From Moniliophthora roreri (Eukaryota > Basidiomycota > Agaricomycetes > Agaricales > Marasmiaceae), in assembly GCA_001466705.2 (NCBI GenBank), contig LATX02000235.1, positions 186,001 through 250,000 on the forward strand: 64,000 bases of DNA, written 5' to 3'. This document shows, piece by piece, positions 23,682 to 35,781 of this stretch. A program made the translations under genes and the position numbers. The notes beneath the pieces were generated by a model. It was not told where the DNA came from. It searched no databases and was given only the letters and a program-made list of their open reading frames with translations. Numbering within the stretch: the first letter of the stretch is position 1; each line of letters starts with the position of its first letter.

Positions 23682-26450
23682 ATGACCTCCAACAAGACTC
23701 TCCTCGTTTTTTGCGATGGTACCGGCATGGATGGCACTCTCGCGCCGCCTCGTAAGCGTCATAAATGCTTGTGGCTTGACACTTGACACTCACCTCCTGC
23801 CTTCAAGGGTCCTCGAATAATCTAGGTGGTATGGTGGCTCTCTTTGCTAGGCGATCCGCATTCTAACACAAGCGTCTATTAGATGTCCAAGGTGGCGGCG
23901 GCGGCAGCAGCACCCAGTACGCTACAAATGTATTGCGTCTCGGTAAGTGTTTTTTGCACACTCAAAAATGCCAGCCTCTTATGTATGCTGTTGTATCCAG
24001 CTCGTTCCGTCAAGAGCGTTGATGAGTAAGTCCTAAAAGTTTCCTTAGAGAAGTCTCAGCATTGAGCATCATTTTCTAGTCAAGGGAAGAGACAAATTGT
24101 CTTTTATCAGAGCGGTGTAGGCTCTGAGGCTACCTTTAAGGGAGACCCGGTCACTGGTACAACAATGCTGCGTACGTTGTTCTCACTGCAACTTATTCGT
24201 TCTCATGAGATTGATTATTTCTTTCGACGGGAAACAGAGGCCTTGGGAACCGCTGTCGGTGAGTGTGCCATTCTCGAGTCGTAGATGCTGTTGTTCTGAT
24301 TTACCCACTTTCCCTCGTTCTGTAGCGAGTAAAATTCGTGATGCCTATGTTTTCATTGCTCAGAATTTTGAAGTCGGAGATGAAATCTGTATTTTTGGGT
24401 AAGAACTATTCGCTGAATAGCAGGACAGAGGCTTATGTTCATTTTTCGCAGATTCTCCAGGTGACGAAATTACTATCTGCAACTTCAGGAAGCCTCGCTG
24501 ACGTTTATCCATAGAGGTGCTTATACTGCCAGGAAATTATCTGGGTTGATCGTCAGTGACTCAAAATCCTAGTAACGCTATCTCTTTCTGACTCGGCATT
24601 AGGATGCGATTGGTCTGCTGACTCGCCAGAACTTGGGTTACTTCTTCGGGATTTGGCGTCAACTTATTGACAAGGAAACACCCTCAATTCCGTCAGACAC
24701 TCGACGCACTAACATCAAGTATGATTTAGATTGCTTTTTGCATCTCCTATCCTTTCACTGACCCTTACTTATCAGATGTGTTGGAGTTTGGGACACCGTT
24801 GGTTCTGTCTATAAAGAAATTGACGCATTGAACATTACGGACACGAGTCTCCCAAAGACTGTGAAGGTTGCTCTTCATGCTGTTTCTCTTCAAGAGAACC
24901 GGAAGAAGTTCCTTCCGACCTTATGGGACATTCCCAGCGGTGGATTGCAGCCTGGCCAGGTCCTCAAACAGGTATGGCAATCGCCGCCTCCTATACTACT
25001 GTTATAATTCATGAAATTCTTTCAGGTTTGGTTCCCTGGTGCTCACTCTGATGTTGGTGGAGGCTACAAACGTCATGATCTGGCAGATATTAGCGTCTAT
25101 TGGATGGCGGTAGGTATTCCTTTTTTGATATAATCGTTCTTTATTGATGCTCTGTTAGGGAGAGGTGTCGTCCCTTATCGCTTTGGACCTTGATTTCTTG
25201 CGATTGTACGAACAAGCCAATCCCGACGCTTGGGGGACTTCGCAGCCTCATAACGCTTACATGGAACTTCCCCTGCCGGAGAGACTCGTCATCGGCCATG
25301 AAACGCGACTGGAAAGCAAGCAGATCACCCAAACATCGGTCTTCCATGAAAGCCTCAAATACTCTCCACAGAGCCTCACGACTAAAGACTACATGGTTAC
25401 CATGACCATCCTTCAGAATCAGTTTGGCTCCGGGTTTGCTCCTCAATATCCACCTTTGAATGATTTTGAGAAGTATTGCAAAGATAATTGGGGAAAGAAA
25501 GTGCGTCATACTCAGATTTCCATTGTTCACACTATAATCTTTCTGCAGTTGGGTGCAGCTCCTCCACATGAGGTTGAAAGCCCCGAAGTTGTCGTTCCTC
25601 CCGCCATTCAATGGGTGAGCCCCTTCGAATTACACTATGGACTGCATCAATTATCAACTTGACACCCGTTGCAGGTCCAAGGACAACGACGTCTCGTTCC
25701 TCCCAATGCAATCCAAGGTGGGAAGCAGAGTGATGGCACGCTATTGTATGTTGCTCGTGCCCCGTATCAGGTCGGTAAATTGTCTGTTTTGTCAAATAAA
25801 TTTGTTCTGATACCGTGGATCAATAATAGGACGGACTCCGTTAGTTGAAGTCCATTGTACTCCTCACTCGAGCTGATCTCAGCGTGCTTCTCTTACTGTT
25901 ACAGACCCTGGCAAGACGAATGATCAAATTATGTCCATCAGCTATAGTGGTAAAGAAATTACAGTAAGTTGCCTCCAGAATGACAATCGACGCTTTTCTT
26001 ATCCTATCACAGATCACCAGCGGTTTTGAGGTCCTAGTCGGGAATCAATCAGCTGTTACCTGGGTACAGTGCTCTGGAGCATTTTCGTTGTCCCAACTAG
26101 GAGATGCTATGCCGGTCGTGTGAGCTAGGCGCTACATCTGGAGCTTACATTCGCTCTGACCTAATCTACTTTCAGAGGTGGCTACGATGCCGATGGCAAG
26201 ACCTTTTACGTAGCCCAAGTTGACCTTAAACTAGCCCAAGTTGACCTGAGCGTAATCCAAATTACCCTTGGCGCTGAGGGCGTTCACTGTGGCAAGGTCA
26301 AAGAAGGTGGTACTGGTGAGCTCGCTTCGATATGTTGAATGCTTTCCAATGTGCTAACAGCAGTGGCTCTGAACAGCTAGCGTTCCCTTCAATGGCCAGG
26401 AGGTAGTCAGTGGAACTTACAGTGTTCTTGCCTTTGCACCAAATGTATAA
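23682..26450 (+). CDS. DUF2235 (Tle1-like) hydrolase fused to two DM9 repeats
   Basis: The gene has about 20 exons and encodes about 565 residues. Residues 1-380 form a DUF2235 alpha/beta-hydrolase: LLVFCDGTGMDG at the start, QIVFYQSGVG, the nucleophile elbow IFGFSRGAYTAR, VGVWDTVGS with the acidic residue, and VWFPGAHSDVGGGY with the His. Residues 405-565 form a tandem DM9 (DUF3421) module: VPPNAIQGGKQSDG with YVARAPYQ, PGKTNDQ, ISYSGKE, FEVLVGN, then WVQCSG, GGYDADGKTFYVAQVDL and GVHCGKV. DUF2235 enzymes include phospholipase-like bacterial effectors. DM9 proteins in animals bind mannose. A cytosolic or secreted glycolipid-directed role is inference; no signal peptide is visible. The catalytic serine is encoded by a 9-nt exon at 24452-24460. 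The second DM9 repeat carries a 42-nt in-frame duplication absent from copy 1. Confidence 0.85.
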
Positions 26451-26634
26451 TTGCTATCTCCAACCGTCAAGATCTTCTGCGATAATCTTGGATTCCTGTA
26501 TGCTCGCCATGTGAATAGTTGTGTAATTGTACTGAATATAGTGCCCTTTTGATCCCGACCAGGAGTGTCAGGCAAGAAAATTTCTTCGACACCCAAAAGC
26601 CGCAATCGTGGATGTCGGACGTCATTCCTAGAGC

Positions 26635-27162
26635 ATGTACGCTGTAACGGCTATAGGGTCTGCTACTTTGCTCGCCGAATCCGCCGATTGCTCAAAAACG
26701 TCTAATTTACCATTATTCCTCACCGTCATTGCCTTCCCTGCCCTAGGCAAACCCCTCCGCTCATATATCTCCCTTTATGCCTTGGACAGGGCAACTGTGG
26801 ATACTAGGCTCCAGATGATTACAAACGAGATGGAGCATGGCAGACTTGCTTCGCAGAACGGATTACATGTGGCCCTCCAGAAGTACGTGTCTAGCATTCT
26901 CTCGAGCACGTATTGATTTATCTGAACAAAATTTAGGCTTGACACAGCTACAGCTGATATTCGAAACAAGCCGTTTCTTCCTCTGGACGCGCTGGAGAGC
27001 GCCGTTGACGCTGGATTGGAAGGTTGCAAAAATCCGCCGCAGGATCCTTGTGTGTGTTCTTTATTTATACTTCTCGATCTCTTGCACTGATGCGGCTCTA
27101 CGCAGCGGGAAGTAGAAAATGAGAAACGCGCATGGAACGAATACCAAATTACGCGTCCATGA
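26635..27162 (+). pseudogene. Orphan small membrane protein family, copy 2 (frameshifted)
   Basis: The exon arrangement matches the intact paralogue at 40160-40731. Exon 1 starts at 26635 and encodes MYAVTAIGSATLLAESADCS, a hydrophobic segment, then ATVDTRLQMITNEMEHGR. The donor GTACGT follows at about 26884. Exon 2 begins KLDTATADIRN, but a deletion of roughly 40 nt relative to the intact copy removes the SSDDMGWTDYA block and shifts the frame. The conserved FFLWTRWRAP and KVAKIRRRIL are then found in another frame. Exon 3 after CGCAG ends REVENEKRAWNEYQITRP with a stop at 27160-27162. It is probably non-functional because of the shift, although a different splice choice could rescue it. Confidence 0.6.
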
Positions 27163-27231
27163 ATGGTGCTTAATACGCGCTTAACTCATGACTTCCTTGC
27201 CCTTCCGCATGCATCCTCCTCATTCATCGAA

Positions 27232-27345
27232 CACCATGATTTTATGTGTCTCCTAATTTTGTCTCTGTGTTTTACGTTGAGTTTGCTATCTATGCATGCG
27301 CTCTCGATAAGACAGACCTACGTACTACGGCTAGATTATCGTGGC
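27232..27345. repeat. About 110-bp dispersed repeat, copy 3
   Basis: Third copy of the sequence at 15106-15215 and 17668-17770, with GCTCTCGATAAGACAGACCT. It lies just upstream of dispersed segment C. Confidence 0.55.
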
Positions 27346-27479
27346 TTGAACTGTGTAATATAACGAGCTAAGCACCCGAAACCTACAAAAATTCCCTCAC
27401 CGGCTCGATCTGACGCTCCATCACGTTCATCTTGGCAGTAATAGCCTATCATGACGATCGCCTTCGGCTCTCATATCAA

Positions 27480-28430
27480 GTTATGAATCGTGGCTTTCGT
27501 TCTGATCGAATGTAGTGGCGCTGCTCTGTCTCTGTCTCGCTAGAAGGATAATCTGGCTGTGGAAAACACAGCTGCCGGTGTAGGAGTGGGTTTCTTGTTT
27601 GGAAAGCGTATCAGTATTGGTGCTTGGCTCCACCTCCATCTCACCGCACCCATTGTCTTTGTCAACATCGTACCCCTTCTTCGTCTCTCTTTTCCACCTG
27701 AGTTCGCGTGGCTCGTGTGTGTACACCAAAATAGGGAGGAATATTAATTGCGACAGAGATGACGGCGATGTGGGGTGGAAGAAGAGATGCGAGGACGTGC
27801 GTGCTGTTAGTAGTATAGGCAGGTCACGGCGACATTGGGTCCACAAGCCGCTTTAAGGGTCCGAAAGAATGCTGAAGTCGTTCTTGAATAGGACGTCAGC
27901 GTAACGGGGAAACAGAAGAGGTAGTCGCGTGGACCGTGGTGTCCAGGATGACAGTGTTATAACATTGGGGTGTCCGTTAGTGATTTCTCGTCGAACTTGA
28001 ATGCCAGCTGCGAATTATAGATTAGAAATCAGATAGTTGGGATTGGGCTGAGGGCTCTCACCGAGGACCTTCCATACTACCCGGATCTCAACATCGAGGT
28101 TGGACAAAGCAGCCTGATTCTTCAAGCTCCTAGCTCCCTGTACAACTCATCCAACGAGTGCGATTTGACCACTTAGAACCTGAGCCAACGTATTCCTGAT
28201 CGAGAAATGTCGGCGTCCAGCAATCGGATTTTAGGTCAGCTCTGACAAGCACATTGCCGGGAGTCAATGTTAAATAATATATGGTTTTGATTTCTGAAGT
28301 GTTGTAGCATGCGACTGAAGGATGAGGAAGGGATTGGGAGAGGCTGAGGAATCGGGATACGCGGCGATTCATTGAGCACGTGGTGGGCCTAGACCGAGGT
28401 GGTCCGGCTTTTCCATGTCTGCCATTGCCA
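27480..28430 (-). repeat. Dispersed paralogous segment, copy C
   Basis: The 27800-28270 part matches 18280-18720 (for example CCACAAGCCGCT at 27840 and 18301, CTCGTCGAACTTGAA at 27988 and 18442). The minus strand has ELRWKRETKKGY near 27690, matching similar words in other copies, and VRADLKSDCWTPTF near 28220, as in copy A. There is no continuous frame. It merges on the right with the large duplicated segment beginning at 28430. Confidence 0.5.
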
Positions 28431-29830
28431 ATGGTGAAAGCAGTGGGACAGGTATCGGGAGTCTGAAACGGGTACCGTGGAGCCTGGATGCTAATTTCAT
28501 GGGCCATGAGAATTCGGTCAAGCGGGACTGAGGAGGTCGATCAACATTGCGTGAAGAAGTTATCAAGGTGATGCGCCGATGTGGATATCTGGTAAAGAAT
28601 ACGTATGAGACTTGAAAATAACATACCCAGTATACTGGATTCAAGAATTTACTCCACCAAGCCCCAATCCTTCATCTAGTCTTCATACTAAACGGATCCA
28701 AATATCAGCTACAGGTGTCCGAGCTTGGTGAAGAAAACACAAGTGGACGTACCGAGATGAAGGCCCCTTCCGTGTTCTCCCAAAATCGTATCGTTCCAAC
28801 TGGCGAACGAATCCATTTCAATGGTGTCCAGGGGTTCGTAACCGGTAAACCAGTCAGGGCAATATCATTGAAGAGCCTATAAGGTTTCAAATGAGAACGA
28901 ATACGATACAAGGCGTGAATAAAACGCACTGGTTCGCACAAGGATCTGCTTGAACGAGAATTCGCTCGTTTTACCAGACCTTGGGATGAGATTTCCGGTC
29001 GAGGGAGAAAGCGTGCTTGATTAAAGCGGAGAAATCGAAAGGGCTACTAGTACTCGGGACGTCGACATGATGGAAGTCAGGAAGCAAGCCGGCCCACGTG
29101 GTATTTTCCATCTTTACTCATCGCCGTCATCATCGGCGACGACGCGTTACACGTTGCTCGGCAGAGTCGGTTTCACAAAATTTGGAGGGAATATCCAGAA
29201 TTTGCACATCGGGTATTCAACTTTTCATCTTACTGAGTAAACGAAAGCTCAGCAATCAGGTTCGGTCCTCACTATGAGTAACGAGAGCGACTATAGATCG
29301 TACTAAACATTTTGGCTCAAAGAATGGATAGGTAAGTTTGATTTTTGAATAGCTTGGGCCTCTCGAGTATTTTATCAGCACGAAAGAGTTTCAATCCGCT
29401 AGCCTGGTAGAATAACCTTGCAGCTGGCAATCTTCACCGGGCAGGCAATTTTAGCCTACAGTAATGAATCAAAATTTGTAAGCTGCGCTCTTCTTTTCAA
29501 CTTCACCCAAAAACGCTGGCAAATTTTCTGCCAGTTTCACCAACACGCAGCCCGTGGTATGTCGTTCTATCCGTATGCTCATTTTTATAATTTTTGACCT
29601 GATCTTGTCAAGCGGCGTCTCGGAGTATAACCGATGGAGATGGAGATGGTCGAACTATCGGCAGATTTGCTCACCAGCCTCGTGTGCAGGGAATGGCACA
29701 ACATTTCTCATCGCCTCTTCGTCTTGTTCAGGCTCGTAATCCGGTTCGCTGGCCAAGCAGACACCGACTGGCTTCACAACCTCATTCACGAGGCACGCAC
29801 CTTCGAGTAGAACCAAATAAAGCGTCTCAC
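28430..29830. repeat. Segmental duplication, copy 2 (unoccupied by the CACTA-like element)
   Basis: Collinear sister of 15270-16085 plus 16708-17350. It joins the two parts directly at 29233, which gives the empty site of the 622-bp element. Its right end runs into the decayed F-box gene. Confidence 0.7.
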
Positions 29831-30880
29831 GTTCAGATTTAGCATTAGACTCCCAGGAAGTCCCGAAGCAACGCAGATACTGTACCATGAGGTCATGCCT
29901 ATCCAGTTCAATGTCCGCATTCTCCCCTGCTTGAAAAAATGGGAGCCAATCCCCAATCTTTATCCATTCGTTTGCGGCTCGTGGGATCTTTCGACTGGAC
30001 CTGACTTTCCGGCTTCCCTCATATCTTCATACCCAACAATAAACACATCTTGACCTCCGTTTCCCACGCAAGTTGTCACTGGCCAGCATCTAGCTTGTGC
30101 AATCGCTCCAAAATCTCAAAGTACTATATATCTAGTGCACTCTGCTTAACCCAGTTCACCTCAATACTTTGACTTTACCGGTCAACCTCCAAAGATTCTG
30201 TATTCGAGTATGCAACGGTACCGAAGTCCACCGTCATGATTGTCTCGTACAATATCTCATACCCCAAGCGGACTCAGAAACTTCTCAGTCCTGGGTCATA
30301 GCTTCCAGAGAACTAAAGACGCTCTGGTTCGCCTCGATCAGCTCGCAAGTACAATGGAGTCACCTTTCTTCCATAACAGCACCAGACTCAAATTCTTCAC
30401 CTGTAATCGTAAGTTCACATGTTCAAATTTGACTTTTGATTGCCGTTCTAATCTCAACAAGTCTTCGATTTATCTCGGTTCACCCAATTGACGTCTATCA
30501 CGATTGACGCAACTGTCACCGGTACTTTGGCTCCCGAATGTAAACCATCTAGGATTGGCAAATGTGCTGCGACGTTGTACCGAAGTCTCCGGATGATCCA
30601 TTCGATTTCTCTGGAGAAAGTCGTCTTTGTGATCCCGGTGGATATGTTGGAACGTCAGGGACTTTGGGCAGCCATAGACCGACTTTTCTCATCGGTTAGG
30701 TTCTCGAGCATCCAGGATATCGTGCTCCTGGTCCTGGTAGAGCTTCGCAATGACAGTACGCAGGATTCACTGCTATCGTTGGCGGCGGGGCATTTTCCGT
30801 TTTGTTTGGCTGCAGGCAAAAAGTTGGATGTGCGAGTAGTTGGAGAAGGTTTCTTGAGATTGTTCGAGGAAGTACAGTAA
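29632..30880 (+). pseudogene. Decayed F-box protein gene
   Basis: It begins with an F-box-like stretch (MVELSADLLTSLVCREWHNI) at 29632, but the frame meets TAG at 29806-29808 with no nearby donor. Downstream pieces still match the intact paralogue at 31555-32853. LQNLKVLYI, LTLPVNLQRF and others occur between 30100 and 30230 in a different frame and with a stop. The last 130 codons (30488-30880) are open and align well: AATLYRSLRMIHSISLEKVV and DRLFSSVRFSSIQDIVLL parallel ATTVYQTLRRIHSIYLQEII and DRLFSADRFSTVQCITL. The order of pieces shows a whole gene that has decayed. An F-box protein would recruit targets to an SCF ubiquitin ligase. Confidence 0.6.
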
Positions 30881-31554
30881 CTCGACGCACTTTATACTAT
30901 GGTTATTCGCCATTTCTGTCCTTGATTCTATGTCTTCTGCATAGTGCACATCGAGTTTCCGGTGCATTTCAGGCTATCTGATCTATGTCTGTCTGACCAT
31001 AGTTGTACCGTATATTGGTGACTACCAACCAATCCCAAATTCTCTTGGTCATTTCAACATTTCGCCACTTGGTAACGCTGCGCGAACCTTGTTAGCAGCG
31101 TGCGGTGGTGATACTGCATGGTAAAAGTTCGTTGCATAATTTCCATGTCAAGGAAGGCGTAGACATGAACTAGTTAACGGCTGAGCCTAGTTCGGTTTCT
31201 GCAGATCGTAACGATACAGTGATGGTAGCCACTATGAGCGGCGTTCCTCCTCATAGTACCGTTCCCCATTCTCTCCACTCAATACCGCCCGGAGAAACCT
31301 GATCGACTCCCAGGTCAAATGTTCGGCCCGGTCTTGTAAATCGGCCCAAAGTTAGACGCTCACCAGCTTGCTTCACGACCGTCACGTTGCTACCACTTGT
31401 CTCCATTGGTCCAAAATTTGCAGAAAAGAAAGGATTATCGTACTGAATCAAGAGGTTCGAGAGGTAGAGGCTGGTACATATCCTTGTAATGATAGATCTA
31501 CAAAGTAGTCTGACCCCCGTTATCAGTCGCCATCGGAGCATTGCAGAAGTCATC

Positions 31555-32853
31555 ATGATCATGATTGAGATACCAATAGATCTGCTTCCACACATTCTCA
31601 GTTTCTGCGATCAGATGTCCCTTTTCCGTTGCAGCTCTGTATGCAGGCGATGGAGGGATGCTTCACGTTGCGTACTCATACACGATAGCCTGGTTCTCAA
31701 GATCAACTATTTCACCAATGTATCCCTCGGATGGCAGAGGCTCATCCAGAGTCCTACTAGAATCTTTGAATGGAAATACGCCAGGCATCTTACAATCATT
31801 CTTGTCAAGGATCTCAATAACATCTCATGCATAACTGCCAATATTGTGCTCCTTCACTTGGCGAATGAGAAGGGAGTCAACCTACAGTCTCTCTCAATTC
31901 GATCAGATGCACACGCTCTCAAGTTCCAGCCCCTCTACCCCAAACTGGTTTCGGGTATCGCTTCCATGCGCCTTACAATAACACATCTCGACGTCGATGT
32001 CCAGTACGAGTTACTCTACAGCATGCTTAGGCTCGTGCACACCCTATCGAATCTCAAGGTCCTGTGCCTATCGTGCTCAGGGGTCAAACGTGGTGAAGAA
32101 GTCAGCCTGAACGGCCTGTCCCTTCCCGCTGACTTGCAAAAACTCCACGTTCGGACACTCTTGATAGATGCGGGCCCAGGACCTGATATGGGAGCAGCAA
32201 GCTTTTGTGACTGGTTAAATTCCCAGACGCGCGGAGGCAAGAAGCTCAAATATCTATCGATCCTGGATCACAACAATCTTGCAATTTCAGAAGCTTTGAT
32301 TCGTCTCAGTCCCACTACATTGGAGACGCTGTTTATGAGCTTCAAAGGCACTTGCATGGGATGCCGTTGTGAGTCATAGCTCCGTCCCTAGAGCGTAACT
32401 GATTTAAATTCCTTCATCACGGCAGATATTGAGACAGCTAGCCTCACGAATCTTCGATACGTCATAATCAGCACACCGAGTCTACCGTCGAGAGCGAAAT
32501 GCATTACTCTCTTCGCCACAACTGTGTACCAAACTCTCCGGAGAATCCACTCGATATATCTACAGGAGATTATTTTCATTATTCCTTTACGAGCCTTGGA
32601 TTATGCAAACGTCTGGGTTCCGCTGGACAGGCTGTTCTCGGCGGACAGGTTTTCGACTGTTCAATGTATAACACTGGCAATTCCATCCGATAGTTGGGGT
32701 GGTAGAACGCACGAGTCAGTCATTTCGGGGGCGAGGCAGCAGTTTACGCGTTGTTTGGCTACTGGTAGAAAGCTGCAGGTGAAGTCTATCCAGAGCGGCC
32801 TGGATGAAACTTGGAATCCATTTGAGCAGGATCGGAACGCGCTGGTACTGTAG
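31555..32853 (+). CDS. F-box protein
   Basis: Two exons, 31555-32368 and 32426-32853, give 413 residues. The N-terminus has the F-box: IEIPIDLLPHILSFCDQ followed by FRCSSVCRRWRDASR. Hydrophobic, leucine-spaced segments follow (residues about 110-250, for example LSNLKVLCLSCSG), suggesting an LRR-like solenoid that may bind the target. F-box proteins dock on Skp1 in SCF ubiquitin ligases; the target is unknown. The start is chosen at the second of two close ATG codons so that the F-box is near the N-terminus; in-frame codons reach upstream to 31489. The splice of the single intron (GTGAGT..GGCAG) keeps the frame and joins a C-terminus that is conserved in the decayed neighbour, so the model is well supported. 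Confidence 0.8.
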
Positions 32854-32859
32854 CAAGTC

Positions 32860-34900
32860 TTTGACATTTGAACGCTACGTATACTGTACTATGCCAGCTA
32901 CCTTCTATACCACCAACATCAATTGTTCCTCCGCCTAAGAGACACTCTTGCATTTGACGGCGTCATAGTTATCCATGTCTTCTAATTAGTGATGCTCTTC
33001 TGCTCCGCGAAAGGTTTACCTCGCAAATAAGAAGACTTGCATGCATCCTGTGGCCACCGATACGTGTCTGTGTCGATGAATCGTTCTGATCTGAATTCAC
33101 AGACGTCTTTCCCCCAGTGAATAGCTAAAGTACTCTTCAACAGTACGTTCATAACTTTGACGTTGAAAGTGACCTACGATTCATGTGTACTGCACTCATA
33201 TCCATGATAGCCTGTGATCCTTGCTTGATGTTGACCGGGAATTCTTCATATTCCTGCGCTGCCGAACCAGGGGTGAACCGTTTCCCAAGCAGAGTCGTGT
33301 CAGAAAGGGCTACACGATCGAACCTAGGGGTAACAGTGCATAGTCGACTTGATTCATGAAAAACTGCAGCAGTGTACACCTAGACGTCTCATATAAACAG
33401 TGGAAACGTGTGTTTCTTAAAGCCTTACTAGTCTCGACACATGTTCCTTGTAATCCTATTGAGTGATTGTTCATGAGATTGCAGAGAATTCCAGCGAAAG
33501 GAGAATACTAGCTTTAGGGTCACCGCCAGTCAGGTTCAAAACCTCTTCTCGTGCCTTCTACTGAACATCCGGATAGACTGCTATAAAAGCGAGCATGAAG
33601 CAAAGAGAATGCGCGCTAGTTTCTGCCTCCTAGTAAGGTCTGTAGCCAAGCAGCACAACAAGCGAGTACAAGTCACCATGACCAGCTACCAGAAATATCT
33701 GTCAGAGAGCCCAAGTTGATTCTTGAAAGTTCAATGGATAGAACAACACTCACGAATGTATTTGTTAGAAGCTCTCCATCACTAAGCATTTTCTCCCCGC
33801 TATTATAGTGAAAATGGGGGGTGAAAACGCACAATTGTCATATCTTCTAACAAGTCAAGGTCGATACATTGCCCCGTCTTTTCTCTTTCCTTTGCAGCTA
33901 ATCATTGAGATGTAATTCGAGGTGTTTCCTTCCATGCTTGAGCGTTGTTTACCAGACAAAGCGAAGGCAGTGGAATTGTGATAGCATAGAAAGTTTAACT
34001 TTGACGTACTTCGTTGAACGTCGTCTTCACGATCCCCCTATGAACTTTCCGCGCCGCGCCCTCGGTTGTAATGATGCTTTAACCCCGGATATCGAGAGAA
34101 CCCTCGTACTGTTTTATTCAAGAGACATGTCAGTGTTGAAAATGAGAAGAATTATTGAAAAGATGCACGGTCCTCAAGATCTTTGCTGAAGACACCCTTC
34201 TTGTTATATATCGCCTTAACAGTGTCACCATCTCCAATCCAGTAAGCCGGATCCCCGTTCCAGATAACCACTGAACTAAGAATTGTGCTACGGCAGTGTG
34301 CAAAGACTAGACATGTTACGGGGCTCAGTGAATCGTTGAAGAAGCAGGAGGGAACTCAACACGCGATCAAACGAGGCATGGTAATCGTGGAACCACCATT
34401 ATAACGGAGACCATCTGTCCATAGCCAACGAGAAACCGCCAAACGGATTGTATAGGAGAATACCGCGACCGGGGATTGCATCGATAGTTGGATTACGGAG
34501 AGGGATAGACAGAAGAATACCGTAGTAATTGGCGTAAGAGAGAGTGAGGACATGGTGAAGGGGAAAAAGAAGGAATGACATTATCATTGCAAGTGTGATA
34601 AGCCTTGTTTGATGGCGGGGAGAGAGTTGTGAAGAGATGGCTATCGGGGCTGATGAAACGAGTGCCGAGTGCGGGTGGCGGTACCCAATCATCACGAACG
34701 AAGCAGGGCCCTGCGATCAAGATGTTGACGAACCTTGGACGTACCTTTGGTATGTCAAGATAAACTGATTAGCGACGCTAGAGAGAATACAAGTAATATA
34801 AAATACACGGTGATGGGATATTTAATGTATGTGTGACGCGTATGAATCGGTATGATATATCCTCCCTTGAAACTTGATTAGACATTCGCTATCAAAAAGG
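32860..34900. other. No gene recognised
   Basis: Short frames only. A minus-strand stretch near 34360-34720 has a few hydrophobic words but no family. No repeats or element ends were seen. Confidence 0.4.
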
Positions 34901-34944
34901 TGAAGGATTCGTTACTTGCAGCGCTTGGATACTTGTCATACTAA

Positions 34945-35780
34945 ATGGCTTGCAGTCGTCTCCGAGCGGGAAGCGTTGTGGTGGTGAAGAAGCAAACTGT
35001 AGAGCGCCTAATTTTTGTTCTTCGAGTCTGGACTCTGAATGTCGGAACCAGCGGACCGATGCAACATTGCGGATCCCGAATACGCCTCAGAATTACTCGG
35101 AAGATCGTTTTCGTATTTTCGCTAACCAGCGTGCAGTTACCTGAACCCATCCAATCCAAGCTCGAATTTATGACTGATATCGAAAGCCATACCTCTTCCG
35201 AGTCGTTCCAGTGGTTTAGACTATCAAAGTGAAATGATAGCTAGCAACCTGGCCCCTCCCCCCCGATGTCGGTCTGATAAGGGTTGCCAGAGATTGGTGA
35301 GTAGGATCAACACGAGATCATGGATGGGAATAGGTACCTTCATTCAAGCACTCTTGACTCTCTTCCATAAATTGGGAGAAAGGTCTGATGAAGGTGAGGA
35401 GGAAGCCGGTGGAGTCTAGGCCGCCGGTCCGGTCTCCATAGTACCACGTGCTAAAAATGAGGGTTTGGTTCCCAGGTCCGCGGACCACGACGACGGACGT
35501 TGACAGTCAGGTTTCCTCCACTTCGTCACCTCGCTATGCTTGTGGGTTGTCTTCTGCAACAGTGAGTCCTTTTCTTTTGATGAGCAACTCAAAACTATAT
35601 GCTTCATATCTATAGATACTCCCATGGAGCCGTGGCATATTCATTCCCGGGGTTCTGGAAAGCACATCAGATTTTCGCTGTCTTATCGAGCACAGCATCC
35701 ACATCGCACCCCATCCGAATTTGGCGTCAGTGCTGTTTAGCACCTTACCAGCACCCCCGCTGATATCACAGCAGCCGTTT
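34945..35780 (+). other. Unresolved region upstream of the kinase
   Basis: Several plus-strand frames (34945-35232, 35540-35740) have coding-like composition. They could be exons of a small gene or of a longer kinase model, but no domain is recognised and no splice chain is convincing. Confidence 0.25.
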
Positions 35781-35781
35781 C

